In this document: piece by piece, positions 1 to 7,323 of the stretch
Layout of the letters: each line of letters opens with the position of its first letter
Numbering within the stretch: the stretch's first letter is position 1
Origin: Akkermansia muciniphila
Lineage (GTDB): Bacteria > Verrucomicrobiota > Verrucomicrobiia > Limisphaerales > UBA9464
DNA: 13,701 bases
Direction of reading: 5' to 3'
NCBI GenBank assembly: GCA_945873715.1
Contig: CAMCFL010000020.1
Span: 1 to 13,701 of the forward strand
The notes under the pieces: model-generated
What the model was told of the DNA's origin: nothing
Seen by the model: the letters and a program-made list of their open reading frames with translations, nothing else
Database searches by the model: none
Position numbers and translations under genes: made by a program

Positions 1-142
1 GGGATCGACGGCACGAGTTGTGCCTGATTGGATTTCGGTCGACCGTGAAGGGTTGAAAGCAACCCTGCTTCGGATTCCGACGAGAGACGAGATCAACCCG
101 ATCGCCAATGAGCAGGCGGTCGTCGAGTTTTATTCCCGCTAA
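1..142 (+). CDS. rpsD: 30S ribosomal protein S4, C-terminal end (partial)
   Basis: This is the 3' end of a gene cut by the window start; the reading frame begins at base 2 and ends at the TAA at 140-142. The visible 46 residues contain VVPDWISVD, then LLRIPTRDEI, and end in VVEFYSR, which is the characteristic C-terminus of ribosomal protein S4, including the conserved VEFYSR ending. S4 is a primary 16S rRNA-binding protein of the small subunit and in many bacteria also an autoregulator of the alpha operon. It lies directly before rpoA and rplQ, the usual order in the alpha operon (rpsM-rpsK-rpsD-rpoA-rplQ), which supports the call. The N-terminal rRNA-binding parts are outside the window. 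Confidence 0.93.
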   Translation, partial: GSTARVVPDWISVDREGLKATLLRIPTRDEINPIANEQAVVEFYSR

Positions 143-156
143 TTAGTCCCCAACTT

Positions 157-173
157 CCGGCGTAGTTCGCCGG
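157..173 (+). other. Hairpin in the rpsD-rpoA spacer (first of two)
   Basis: A perfect 6-bp GC-only inverted repeat (CCGGCG / CGCCGG) encloses the 5-base loop TAGTT, starting 15 bases after the rpsD stop. No T tract follows, so it is not a standard intrinsic terminator. It could be a processing or stability element in the rpsD-rpoA transcript. Only the inverted repeat itself is seen; the function is not known. Confidence 0.5.
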
Positions 174-191
174 GTCTGCAATTATATGGGG

Positions 192-219
192 GACCTTGGT
201 CCGCGGGAGGACCAGGGTC
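192..219 (+). other. Long hairpin in the rpoA leader (second of two)
   Basis: An 11-bp stem with one G-T wobble (GACCTTGGTCC at 192-202, GGACCAGGGTC at 209-219) encloses a 6-base loop. It ends 28 bases before the rpoA ATG. The following bases are TTCAGTTTAAAA, not an uninterrupted T tract, so efficient intrinsic termination is unlikely, though partial attenuation is possible. The position in an alpha operon makes a regulatory or processing role plausible, for example S4-mediated control or RNase cleavage between rpsD and rpoA. That is inference. Confidence 0.55.
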
Positions 220-247
220 TTCAGTTTAAAATTGCACCATTAAAAAT

Positions 248-1261
248 ATGCCTGTTCGTCTTGGTAGGTTTGAATTGCCGAAACGTCTGGTCAAGGACGA
301 GTCCACCGCAACAGAGACGTATGCACGTTTCATCGCGGAGCCGTTTGAGACCGGATATGGTCATACGGTTGGTAACTCGCTGCGGCGCGTGCTCCTCTCT
401 TCGCTGGAGGGAGCAGCGATCACCTCGCTGAAGATTGAAGGCGCGATGCACGAGTTCACGACCGTGGACGGGGTCGTCGAGGACGTGACGGATATCGTCC
501 TGAATCTGAAGCGGGTGAAGTTCAGGGTGCATTCGCGGGAGACGCAGACCCTGTTGCTGTCGGTCAACAAGGAGGGAGCTGTCTGTGCGGGTGACATTCA
601 GCTCAATCAGAACGTGGAGGTAGTGAACCCAACGCAGCACATCTGCACGCTCGACCGGAAGAAGAAGGTCGAGATGGAGTTGGAGATCAAGGTTGGTCGG
701 GGCTTCTGCCCAGGCGATGAGAACAAGAAAGTGGACCAGGCGATCGGAGTGATCGCGATTGATTCCCTTTTCTCGCCGGTGACCCGCGTGCGCTACGCGG
801 TGGAGGCCGCCCGCGTGGGGCAGCGGACAGACTACGACAAGCTGATCATCGAGCTGTGGACGGATGGTCGTCTTTCCCCGGATGACGCGTTGACGCAGGC
901 TTCTGCGATCCTTCAGCACCATCTTGACGTGTTTGTCGGTTACGACAAGAACGCGGTGGAGTTCGAGGAGGAGATCAAGCCCCAGGATGACGAGAAGGCC
1001 AAGCTCAAGAAGCTGCTCAACATGTCGGTGAACGAGATTGAGCTCAGCGTTCGCGCAGCGAACTGCCTGAACAATGCCAACATCACCACGGTGGGTCAGT
1101 TGGGGATGAAGACGGAGCATGAGATGCTCAAGTACCGCAATTTCGGCAAAAAGTCGTTGAACGAGATCAAGGAGAAGCTGGCCACGCTCGGTTTGGCTCT
1201 GGGGATGACCTTTGAGCCTGGCCTCCTTGAACCCCAGCCCGAGCCGGCCAACAAGCTCTAA
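248..1261 (+). CDS. rpoA: DNA-directed RNA polymerase subunit alpha
   Basis: This is the alpha subunit (337 aa; E. coli has 329), whose dimer nucleates RNA polymerase assembly and whose C-terminal domain contacts UP-element DNA and activators. The N-terminal domain (about residues 1-235) carries the hallmark GHTVGNSLRRVLLSSLEG at 38-55. After a charged linker (about 236-255) the C-terminal helix-hairpin-helix domain (about 256-320) keeps the UP-element residues: Arg269, Asn272 and Cys273 in VRAANCL, and GKKS at 300-303, corresponding to E. coli Arg265, Asn268, Cys269 and the GKKS turn. A short Pro/Glu-rich tail ends the protein. ATG 248 is chosen because MPVRLGRFELPKRL is a typical alpha start. 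No Shine-Dalgarno sequence precedes it; the upstream bases are A/T-rich. It is followed 12 bases later by rplQ. Confidence 0.97.
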   Translation: MPVRLGRFELPKRLVKDESTATETYARFIAEPFETGYGHTVGNSLRRVLLSSLEGAAITSLKIEGAMHEFTTVDGVVEDVTDIVLNLKRVKFRVHSRETQTLLLSVNKEGAVCAGDIQLNQNVEVVNPTQHICTLDRKKKVEMELEIKVGRGFCPGDENKKVDQAIGVIAIDSLFSPVTRVRYAVEAARVGQRTDYDKLIIELWTDGRLSPDDALTQASAILQHHLDVFVGYDKNAVEFEEEIKPQDDEKAKLKKLLNMSVNEIELSVRAANCLNNANITTVGQLGMKTEHEMLKYRNFGKKSLNEIKEKLATLGLALGMTFEPGLLEPQPEPANKL

Positions 1262-1273
1262 TTCCTCAGCATT

Positions 1274-1768
1274 ATGCGTCATCTTAAGCGCAATACAAAG
1301 TTCGGGCGCAACAGCGAGCATCGCAATGCGATGCTCACGAACCTGGCCTCGAACGTCATCAAGCATCAACGCGTCGAGACCACCATCACGAAGGCCAAGG
1401 TCGTTCGTCAGGTGGTCGAGAAGCTCATCACGCTCGGCCGGCATGCGATTGGCGCGTCCAAAGAGCTGAATGTTCATCTTCGGCGGCAGGCTGCCGCGAA
1501 GCTCCGGACCCAGCCCCGCTCCTTGTTTCGTGGCACGCCGACCCGCAAGGGTAAGGTTGCCCGTGAGGAGTGGCGTGAGGAAAACGATCTGGTGCACATC
1601 CTGTTCGACAAGATTGCGCCTGTGTTCAAGGACCGGGCGGGTGGGTATACCCGGATCGTCAAGCTTGGGCAGCGGCAGGGCGACGCGGCCCAGATGGCGA
1701 TCATCGAGTTGGTGGAGTTCCCCTCGGATGCGCCGGTTGCAAAGCCGGTGGGTGCGACGCAGGGCTGA
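1274..1768 (+). CDS. rplQ: 50S ribosomal protein L17 (bL17), extended form
   Basis: The N-terminus MRHLKRNTKFGRNSEHRNAM is the standard bL17 signature, followed by TTITKAKVVRQVVEKLITL and, near the C-terminus, DRAGGYTRIVKLGQRQGDAAQMAIIEL. bL17 is a large-subunit protein near the peptide exit tunnel. The protein is 164 aa, against 127 in E. coli. Compared with the E. coli sequence from memory, the spacing between LITL and RAGGYTR is about 31 residues longer, with a basic insert at roughly residues 75-105 (containing RSLFRGTPTRKGK). The gene lies 12 bases after rpoA and is the last gene of the alpha operon, closed by the terminator at 1806-1841. No Shine-Dalgarno sequence is visible before the ATG. 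Confidence 0.96.
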   Translation: MRHLKRNTKFGRNSEHRNAMLTNLASNVIKHQRVETTITKAKVVRQVVEKLITLGRHAIGASKELNVHLRRQAAAKLRTQPRSLFRGTPTRKGKVAREEWREENDLVHILFDKIAPVFKDRAGGYTRIVKLGQRQGDAAQMAIIELVEFPSDAPVAKPVGATQG

Positions 1769-1805
1769 TCAACCGATTTCGATCCGACTCTCAGGAGTAT
1801 TTGAG

Positions 1806-1841
1806 ATGCGCGCGGCAATGGTTGCCGCGCGCATTTTTTTT
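1806..1841 (+). terminator. Rho-independent terminator of the rpoA-rplQ operon
   Basis: A perfect 13-bp stem (ATGCGCGCGGCAA at 1806-1818 and its complement at 1822-1834) with a 3-base loop TGG is followed directly by a run of T to 1841. This is a textbook strong intrinsic terminator. It sits 38 bases after the rplQ stop and separates the ribosomal operon from the MoxR/VWA operon. Confidence 0.95.
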
Positions 1842-1934
1842 CATGACGGATTGCCCCTTGCAACGGAGGCCATGGCGCGGAGAGGTTTCCGGTCGTAACA
1901 CTTTGCCGAGTCTGCGGTCCAAGTCCCACCTGTC

Positions 1935-2933
1935 ATGAGTACCGAGGAAGCGATCAGCCTGTTTCGAGAGACCTATGCCTCCGTCCGATCCGAGATTGGG
2001 CGTGTCATGGTGGGGCAGGACGCGATTGTTGAGGGCACGCTCAACGCGATTTTTGGGGGAGGGCACGTCCTTCTGGAGGGGGTTCCGGGCCTTGGGAAGA
2101 CCTTGTTGGTTCGCACCCTCGGAGAGGTGCTGGATCTGAGTTTCAGCCGCATCCAGTTCACTCCGGATCTCATGCCGGCGGACATTCTTGGGACCAATCT
2201 GGTGATGGAGACGCCAGAGGGACGGAAGGAGTTCCAGTTTCAGAGGGGCCCTATTTTCGCGCACCTGGTCTTGGCGGATGAGATCAATCGGGCCACGCCC
2301 AAGACGCAGTCGGCCATGTTGGAGGCGATGCAGGAGCGGCAGGTGACCGCGGGCGGAGAGCTTCGGCCGCTTCCGCAGCCGTTTTTTGTTCTGGCGACCC
2401 AGAACCCGATCGATCAGGAGGGGACCTACCCGCTGCCGGAGGCCCAGTTGGATCGGTTCTTCTTCAAGCTGGTGGTGGGTTACCCCACCGCAGCCGAGTT
2501 GACCGAAGTCTTGAACCGGACGACCGAGGGAGGAAAGGTCATTCCCGAGAAGAGGTTGGATGGGGCTGGACTGACGCAGATGCAAGGTTTGGTGCGGCAG
2601 GTGCCGATTGCTTCGCATGTGAAGGACTATGCCGTCCGGTTGGTCCTGGCCACCCATCCCAAGACCGGGACTGCGGCTCCGATTTCCAATCAGTATCTCC
2701 GGTTTGGCAGCAGCCCCCGTGGCGCGCAGGTTCTGGTGTTGGCTGGGAAGGTGCGCGCCTTGACACAGGGTCGATTCAACGTGAGTTACGACGACATTGC
2801 GGCAGTTGCCACGGCGGCGTTGAGGCATCGGTTGATTGTGAATTTTGAGGCGGAGGCCGAGGGGATTACGCCGGATCAGGTGATCGCGCAGATCCTCAAG
2901 GACGTGCCCAGGGATTCGGGGGCCAGCGTTTGA
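1935..2933 (+). CDS. MoxR-family AAA+ ATPase
   Basis: This 332-aa protein is a MoxR-type AAA+ ATPase, a class of cytoplasmic chaperone-like ATPases that usually act with VWA-domain partners encoded next door. Walker A is GVPGLGKT at residues 49-56. Walker B is around LVLADE (111-116), followed by INRATPKTQSAMLEAMQE. The sensor-1 region is LATQNPIDQEGTYPLPEAQLDRF. A C-terminal AAA lid domain follows (about 230-320). ATG 1935 is the first Met after an in-frame TAA at 1896-1898, so the start is well constrained, but no Shine-Dalgarno sequence precedes it. It is the first gene of an eight-gene run and lies 19 bases before a DUF58 gene, the classic MoxR-DUF58 pairing. No convincing sigma70 promoter was found in 1842-1934. 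The client proteins are unknown. Confidence 0.93.
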   Translation: MSTEEAISLFRETYASVRSEIGRVMVGQDAIVEGTLNAIFGGGHVLLEGVPGLGKTLLVRTLGEVLDLSFSRIQFTPDLMPADILGTNLVMETPEGRKEFQFQRGPIFAHLVLADEINRATPKTQSAMLEAMQERQVTAGGELRPLPQPFFVLATQNPIDQEGTYPLPEAQLDRFFFKLVVGYPTAAELTEVLNRTTEGGKVIPEKRLDGAGLTQMQGLVRQVPIASHVKDYAVRLVLATHPKTGTAAPISNQYLRFGSSPRGAQVLVLAGKVRALTQGRFNVSYDDIAAVATAALRHRLIVNFEAEAEGITPDQVIAQILKDVPRDSGASV

Positions 2934-2952
2934 GGAGTGCCAAGGAGGGGCC

Positions 2953-3879
2953 ATGGCAGGAATCCTTACACCCCAGATCCTGCGACGGTTGGAGCAGTTC
3001 CAGCTGATTGCGGCGCGGCGTGCCAAAAGCTCGGCCAAAGGTGAGCGGCGAAGCAGGGCGCGTGGGCAGAGCGTTGAGTTCGCGGATTACCGAAACTATG
3101 TCCTTGGAGATGATCTGCGTTATCTGGATTGGAACCTGTTCGGTCGGCTCGATCGTCTTTTCCTGAAGCTTTACGAGGAGGAGCGTGAGTTGCCGGTTCG
3201 CATCTTCCTGGACGCGAGCGAGAGCATGGCGTTCGGGTTGCCGGCCAAGTTTGATTTTGCCCGGCAGATCGCGGCAGCCATTGGGTACGTGGCCCTGTGC
3301 GGCTTTGATCGGGTTTCAGTTCATGTATTTCCAGAGCCACAGGCGGTTCAGGAGTCGGAGTTGGCGGGGTATACCCACCAGATGGCGATCCGTGGTGCGC
3401 TTCGAGGTGTGCGCGGGAAGAAGTCGTCGTTGCAGTACTTCTCAAACCTGACGGCGCTGCGGGTGGGCGGGGTTGCAGACTTCAATTCGGCCATGAAGCG
3501 GGGGGTTCTCGAGTCGAGGCAGGCGGGTGTGGCGGTGGTCCTGAGTGATTTCCTGGATCCCGCAGGCTACGAGCCGGGGCTCATGGCCCTCGTGGGGCGC
3601 GGCTTTCAGGTCAATGCCATCCAGATCCTCTCTCCAGAGGAATTGGACCCATCGACCTTTGGCGACCTTCGGTTGGTGGATTCGGAGACGGGGAATCTTC
3701 AGGAAGTGACCTTCGGCAGGTATCGCCTGGCGGCGTATCGTCAGTCGGTGGCGAACTACGTCCAGCGTCTGCGAGAGTTCTGCCAGGCCCGTGGTGCCCA
3801 TTTCTTCAGTATCAGTTCGGGCGAGCCCATCGAGGATCTGCTGCTGCGGCAATTGAGGACGTCTGAAATGTGGGGCTAA
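2953..3879 (+). CDS. DUF58 (VWA-like) protein, MoxR partner
   Basis: This 308-aa protein belongs to the DUF58 family, which carries a degenerate-to-intact von Willebrand A fold and is nearly always encoded beside moxR. The family core is seen as GQSVEFADYRNYVLGDDLRYLDWN at about 38-61 followed by RLDRLFLKLYEEERELPV. The metal-ion-dependent adhesion site motif DxSxS is intact as DASES at 87-91, and a downstream LSDFLDP supplies the usual Asp. No membrane segment or signal peptide is visible, so it is probably cytoplasmic. ATG 2953 is preceded by a strong AAGGAGG at 2942-2948, although with only a 4-base spacer. The next gene, a sulfite dehydrogenase, starts 11 bases after its stop, which is not a usual neighbour for this family. 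Confidence 0.9.
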   Translation: MAGILTPQILRRLEQFQLIAARRAKSSAKGERRSRARGQSVEFADYRNYVLGDDLRYLDWNLFGRLDRLFLKLYEEERELPVRIFLDASESMAFGLPAKFDFARQIAAAIGYVALCGFDRVSVHVFPEPQAVQESELAGYTHQMAIRGALRGVRGKKSSLQYFSNLTALRVGGVADFNSAMKRGVLESRQAGVAVVLSDFLDPAGYEPGLMALVGRGFQVNAIQILSPEELDPSTFGDLRLVDSETGNLQEVTFGRYRLAAYRQSVANYVQRLREFCQARGAHFFSISSGEPIEDLLLRQLRTSEMWG

Positions 3880-3880
3880 C

Positions 3881-3886
3881 GGAAGG
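3881..3886 (+). promoter_or_regulatory. Ribosome binding site that decides the SorA-like start
   Basis: GGAAGG lies 4 bases before ATG 3891. An in-frame GTG at 3870 inside the end of the DUF58 gene is an alternative, but it lacks a Shine-Dalgarno sequence and would put seven extra residues, including acidic ones, ahead of the Tat signal. ATG 3891 is therefore preferred. Confidence 0.55.
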
Positions 3887-3890
3887 CGAC

Positions 3891-5132
3891 ATGACCATAC
3901 AAAGAGATGGAAGACTCGGGGAGATTCAACGACGACAGTTCATTGGCGCGGGTGTTTCGCTGATGGGCGGCCTCATCTCTGGACGGATTCAGGGGAAGGA
4001 GACGTATGACTTGCCGTTCGAGAACGGCGTGCGGGAGTTGGTCCAGTACCCGCAGAAGCGACCCCTGATCCGGTTGACCAGCCGCCCTCCGCAGTTGGAG
4101 ACGCCCATGGCGGTGTTCAACGAGGGCGTGCTGACGCCGAACGACGCGTTCTTCGTCCGATACCATCTGGCCGGCTCCCCGCCCTCGAAGGCGATGCTCG
4201 AGGGGGATGCCTTTCGGGTTTCTCTGGCGGGCGCTGTTGGGAAGCCTCTTGAGATGACGGTGGCCGAGTTGGTGAGGCGCTTTGAGGTCGTTGAGGTCAC
4301 GGCGGTGAATCAATGTTCCGGGAACGGCCGCGGCTTGTTTTTGCCGCGGGTTTCGGGCGGGCAGATGGGAAATGGCGCCATGGGATGCGCTCGATGGAAA
4401 GGCGTCCGGTTGGCGGATGTCCTCAAGAGCGCGGAACTTTCCGCAGGGGCTCGGCAGGTCTCATTTGATGGACTTGACCGGCCGCCGACTCCGGGTGTGC
4501 CGGACTTTGTGAAGGTCCTCGAGATGGACCAGGCACTCGACCCGGACGTATTGCTGGCAGTGGAGATGAATGGGGAGCCCCTGCCGTGGCTGAACGGATT
4601 CCCGCTGCGTCTGGTGGTCCCGGGGCACTATGGGACTTACTGGATCAAGCATCTCCATCGGATCACTGTGTTGGATTCGGAGTACAAGGGTTACTGGATG
4701 GATCCGGCCTATCGGATTCCGGACGACCCCTGTGCGCATGTCGCGCCCGGTACCAAGCCGCGCCGGACGATTCCGATTGGCCGCTTCAATGTGCGTTCGT
4801 TCATCACCAGCCATCCGGAGGGCGGGGTGGTCAGGGCGGGGGAGATGGTCCGGGTCCGCGGAATCGCCTTCGACGGCGGAGCCGGCATTCGTGAGGTGAC
4901 GTTTTCTGCGGATGGCGGCCGAAACTGGCAGGGGGCGGAACTCGGTCGGGATCCGGGTCGATTTGGCTTCCGGGAATGGACGGTGGACTGGCAGCCGGGT
5001 GGCAAGGGGGAACGAGTGCTGTGGGCGAAGGCCACCAATCGTCTGGGGGAATCCCAGCCCCTGGAGCCGCTGTGGAATCCGGCGGGCTACATGCGCAACG
5101 TGGTGGAGTCGGTGAAAGTGAGGGTTGCATGA
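3891..5132 (+). CDS. sorA: SorA-like molybdopterin sulfite dehydrogenase, Tat-exported
   Basis: This 413-aa protein is a sulfite oxidase family enzyme that would oxidise sulfite to sulfate in the periplasm using a molybdenum cofactor and pass electrons to a cytochrome c. A twin-arginine signal is present: EIQRRQFIGAGVSL with Arg14-Arg15. The Mo-coordinating cysteine is Cys142 in NQCSGNGRGLF, followed by GGQMGNGAMGCARWKGVRL, then VVPGHYGTYWIKHLHRITV and YWMDPAYRIPDDPCAHVAPG, all close to the SorA pattern as known for SorAB enzymes. A C-terminal Mo-cofactor oxidoreductase dimerisation domain (about 280-413) has the expected VRVRGIAFDGGAGIREVTFSADGG type pattern. There is no heme domain, so the adjacent cytochrome gene, overlapping by four bases (ATGA), is the likely partner. 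Its place between DUF58 and VWA genes is unusual. The exact substrate is inferred, not proven. Confidence 0.87.
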   Translation: MTIQRDGRLGEIQRRQFIGAGVSLMGGLISGRIQGKETYDLPFENGVRELVQYPQKRPLIRLTSRPPQLETPMAVFNEGVLTPNDAFFVRYHLAGSPPSKAMLEGDAFRVSLAGAVGKPLEMTVAELVRRFEVVEVTAVNQCSGNGRGLFLPRVSGGQMGNGAMGCARWKGVRLADVLKSAELSAGARQVSFDGLDRPPTPGVPDFVKVLEMDQALDPDVLLAVEMNGEPLPWLNGFPLRLVVPGHYGTYWIKHLHRITVLDSEYKGYWMDPAYRIPDDPCAHVAPGTKPRRTIPIGRFNVRSFITSHPEGGVVRAGEMVRVRGIAFDGGAGIREVTFSADGGRNWQGAELGRDPGRFGFREWTVDWQPGGKGERVLWAKATNRLGESQPLEPLWNPAGYMRNVVESVKVRVA

Positions 5133-5443
5133 GGAGATTCGTTTTGTGGGTTTGGCTGATCCTGATGACGGCGCCGGACGTGGGTGCTGCGGACGAATGG
5201 AAGCTTCCGCCGGAGAAGACCACGCTCAGGCCGGGACCGGGACGAGAGGTCGTGTTGGGACAGTGTCTTCCCTGCCACTCGGCCGACTATGTGACGTCAC
5301 AACCCCCGATGGTTCGGGCGGCGTGGCTGGCTTCGATCGAGAAGATGCGTTCGAAGTATGCGGCACCGATTCCGACGAATTCGGTGGCCTTGCTTGCCGA
5401 CTATCTGACGGCGCAGTACGGCAAGCCTGATCCCGGGCCCTGA
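5129..5443 (+). CDS. sorB: SorB-like monoheme cytochrome c
   Basis: This 104-aa protein starts at ATG 5129, overlapping the stop of the SorA-like gene (ATGA), with GAGGG four bases upstream. The N-terminus MRRFVLWVWLILMTAPDVGAA is a Sec signal peptide, with cleavage likely after the AxA-like GAA near residue 21. One heme c motif, CLPCH, is at 46-50. Met73 in SIEKMRSKYAAPIP is the probable second axial ligand; the KM...YAAPI pattern matches SorB-type subunits. It should accept electrons from the molybdenum enzyme in the periplasm and pass them to the respiratory chain. A longer upstream reading frame exists, but it lies inside the previous gene and would bury the signal peptide, so it is rejected. 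The next gene begins 29 bases downstream. Confidence 0.87.
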   Translation: MRRFVLWVWLILMTAPDVGAADEWKLPPEKTTLRPGPGREVVLGQCLPCHSADYVTSQPPMVRAAWLASIEKMRSKYAAPIPTNSVALLADYLTAQYGKPDPGP

Positions 5444-5472
5444 CGTCTTCCGGGTCCTGGATTCCCTCTGCC

Positions 5473-7323
5473 ATGAACTTTCTTACCCCGCTGGCCTTCT
5501 GGTTCGCACTGTCGCTGCCGGTGGTGGTGGTCTTTTACCTCCTCAAGCGCAAACGGGTCACCCGGGTGGTGCCGTCGACCCTATTGTGGCAGCGATTTCT
5601 GGCCGAGACCCAGGCCAGCGCGCCCATGCAGCGCCTGAGGCACAACTGGCTTCTGCTCCTGCAGCTGCTGCTTTTGCTTCTGCTGGTGCTGGCGTTGGCC
5701 AGGCCCTTTTTCGCTGGGAAGGCGGGCTTCGGACGCCTGCAGGTCGTGGTCCTGGACGCCAGTGCCTCCATGCAGGCGGTGGATGAGATTCCGTCGCGAT
5801 TCGAGAGGGCGCGCAAGGAGGCCTTGGCGTTGGTGGACTCGCTGGCTTCCGGCAAAGGAGGACAGATGGTGGTGCTGGTTGCCGGAGCGAATGCCGAGGT
5901 GCGTCAGAGCGCCACGTCAGAGAAGGCGGCGCTGCGTCGAGCCCTTGAGGGAGCCAAGGTGACCGATTCACCGACTCGTCTGGCGGAGGCTTTAAGGGTG
6001 GCGGAGACGCTGATCCGCGACCGGCCGGACGGCGAGATCCACCTGTTCAGCGATGGAGCGATTCCGGAACTCGCGGAGTTCGAGACGCGGGATCTGCGTC
6101 TGGTTTTCCACAAGGTGGGACGTGGTTCCCGCAATGCGGGAATCGTGGCATTCGACGTCAAACCCAACCCGGAGGATGTGGCGAAGCGGGCGCTGTTCCT
6201 CAGCTTGGCGAATCATCAGTCGATCCCGGTCGAAGCACGTCTTGAATTGGCCTTCGATGGTCAGCTGATCGACACCAAATCGATCACGCTGGCGGCGACC
6301 AACACGACGCCTGCGGTGTTCATTGCCTCCCAGTCGCGGGATGGAGTCTTTACGGCCCGATTGGTGGTGGAAGACGACCTCGCGGCCGACAATCAGGCCA
6401 GCGTGGTCTCGCTGCTTCCGCAGCCCGTGCGGGTGCTGCTGGTGACCCGTGGCAATCGATTTCTGGAGAAGGCACTGGCCGCTGCCGGTCCGAACGTGGA
6501 GTTGGCGCTGTCCGCGGATCATTCAGCGGTCGACGAGGGGCGACACGACGTGGTCGTCCTCGACGACGTGGCCCCGTCCGAGTGGCCGAAGGGGAACCTG
6601 ATCGCCATCCATGTTGCCCCCACCAACTGGTTCGAGGGAACGATCGGAGAGTTGGATTCGCCTCCCATCGTCAATTGGCGCAACACCCACCCACTGCTCC
6701 GGTTCGTCTCGTTTGACAGTGTCCAACTGGCCAAGGCCCTGTCGGTGAAACCTCCGTCGTGGGGGATTTCCCTCATGGACGCGCCGCAATCGCCGCTGTT
6801 GATCGCCGGCGACATCGGCCGGCAGCGGGTCGTCTGGGTGGGATTCGACACGCTCGAAAGTACCTGGCCCCTGCGAATCAGCTTTCCGATCTTCATCGCC
6901 AACGCCGTGGACTGGCTGAATCCGGCCACCGCGAAGGCGGAGCAGTTCCTGGTGAAATCCGGAGAGGCCTTCCGCCTGCCACTGACGTCGCCCGTGACCG
7001 AAGCGACCGTGACCGGGCCGGACGGGAAGGTGCATCCGGTGACGGTCGCACCGCAGGCGTCGGAATTCGTGTGGGGGGATACCGGGGTGCAGGGCGTGTA
7101 CCGGGTCCAGCTTGGAACCAACCGCCTGGCCTTCGCGGCCAACCTGCTGGATGCCGCCGAGAGCAACATCCGTCCTCGGGAGACTCTGGACCTCGGTCGA
7201 TTCACCCAGGTGAAGGCGACGACCGAGAAGGATGCCAACCTTGAGTACTGGAGGTGGTTCGCCCTCGCAGGTCTGGCGGTGATGCTGGGTGAGTGGTGGT
7301 GGTTTCACCGTCGGACCGCATGA
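5473..7323 (+). CDS. BatA-like membrane protein with VWA domain
   Basis: This 616-aa protein starts with the aerotolerance-regulator N-terminal type segment (MNFLTPLAFWFALSLPVVVV), with membrane helices at about 6-24 and 58-78; the second is very leucine-rich. Between them lies the usual KRKRVTRVVPSTLLWQRF cytoplasmic loop. A VWA domain follows with an intact metal site: DASAS at 95-99, a Thr in SPTRLAEAL, and LFSDG. The middle and C-terminal part (about 220-590) includes a class I glutamine-amidotransferase-like region (VRVLLVTRGN, VVVLDDVAP) and a beta-rich region, and ends in one membrane helix (about 594-611) with a short basic tail. The topology implies a large periplasmic body. Such proteins occur beside moxR and DUF58 and may form a membrane complex with them. 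No Shine-Dalgarno sequence is seen. Its stop overlaps the next gene's start (ATGA). Confidence 0.87.
   Translation: MNFLTPLAFWFALSLPVVVVFYLLKRKRVTRVVPSTLLWQRFLAETQASAPMQRLRHNWLLLLQLLLLLLLVLALARPFFAGKAGFGRLQVVVLDASASMQAVDEIPSRFERARKEALALVDSLASGKGGQMVVLVAGANAEVRQSATSEKAALRRALEGAKVTDSPTRLAEALRVAETLIRDRPDGEIHLFSDGAIPELAEFETRDLRLVFHKVGRGSRNAGIVAFDVKPNPEDVAKRALFLSLANHQSIPVEARLELAFDGQLIDTKSITLAATNTTPAVFIASQSRDGVFTARLVVEDDLAADNQASVVSLLPQPVRVLLVTRGNRFLEKALAAAGPNVELALSADHSAVDEGRHDVVVLDDVAPSEWPKGNLIAIHVAPTNWFEGTIGELDSPPIVNWRNTHPLLRFVSFDSVQLAKALSVKPPSWGISLMDAPQSPLLIAGDIGRQRVVWVGFDTLESTWPLRISFPIFIANAVDWLNPATAKAEQFLVKSGEAFRLPLTSPVTEATVTGPDGKVHPVTVAPQASEFVWGDTGVQGVYRVQLGTNRLAFAANLLDAAESNIRPRETLDLGRFTQVKATTEKDANLEYWRWFALAGLAVMLGEWWWFHRRTA

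Noticed and set aside
192..227. Intrinsic terminator between rpsD and rpoA
   Set aside because: The stem is strong but the downstream bases are TTCAGTTT, not a continuous T tract, and rpoA is expected to be cotranscribed with rpsD.
221..1597. A 458-codon open frame on the minus strand opposite rpoA and rplQ
   Set aside because: It lies across two highly conserved essential genes and has no recognisable domain; it is a codon-bias shadow.
1842..1934. Sigma70 promoter for the moxR operon
   Set aside because: TTGCAA-like and TAACAC-like hexamers occur, but no pair has 16-18 base spacing, so no site is claimed.
3870..3890. GTG 3870 as the start of the SorA-like gene
   Set aside because: It lies inside the DUF58 gene without a ribosome binding site, while ATG 3891 has GGAAGG upstream and leaves a better Tat signal length.
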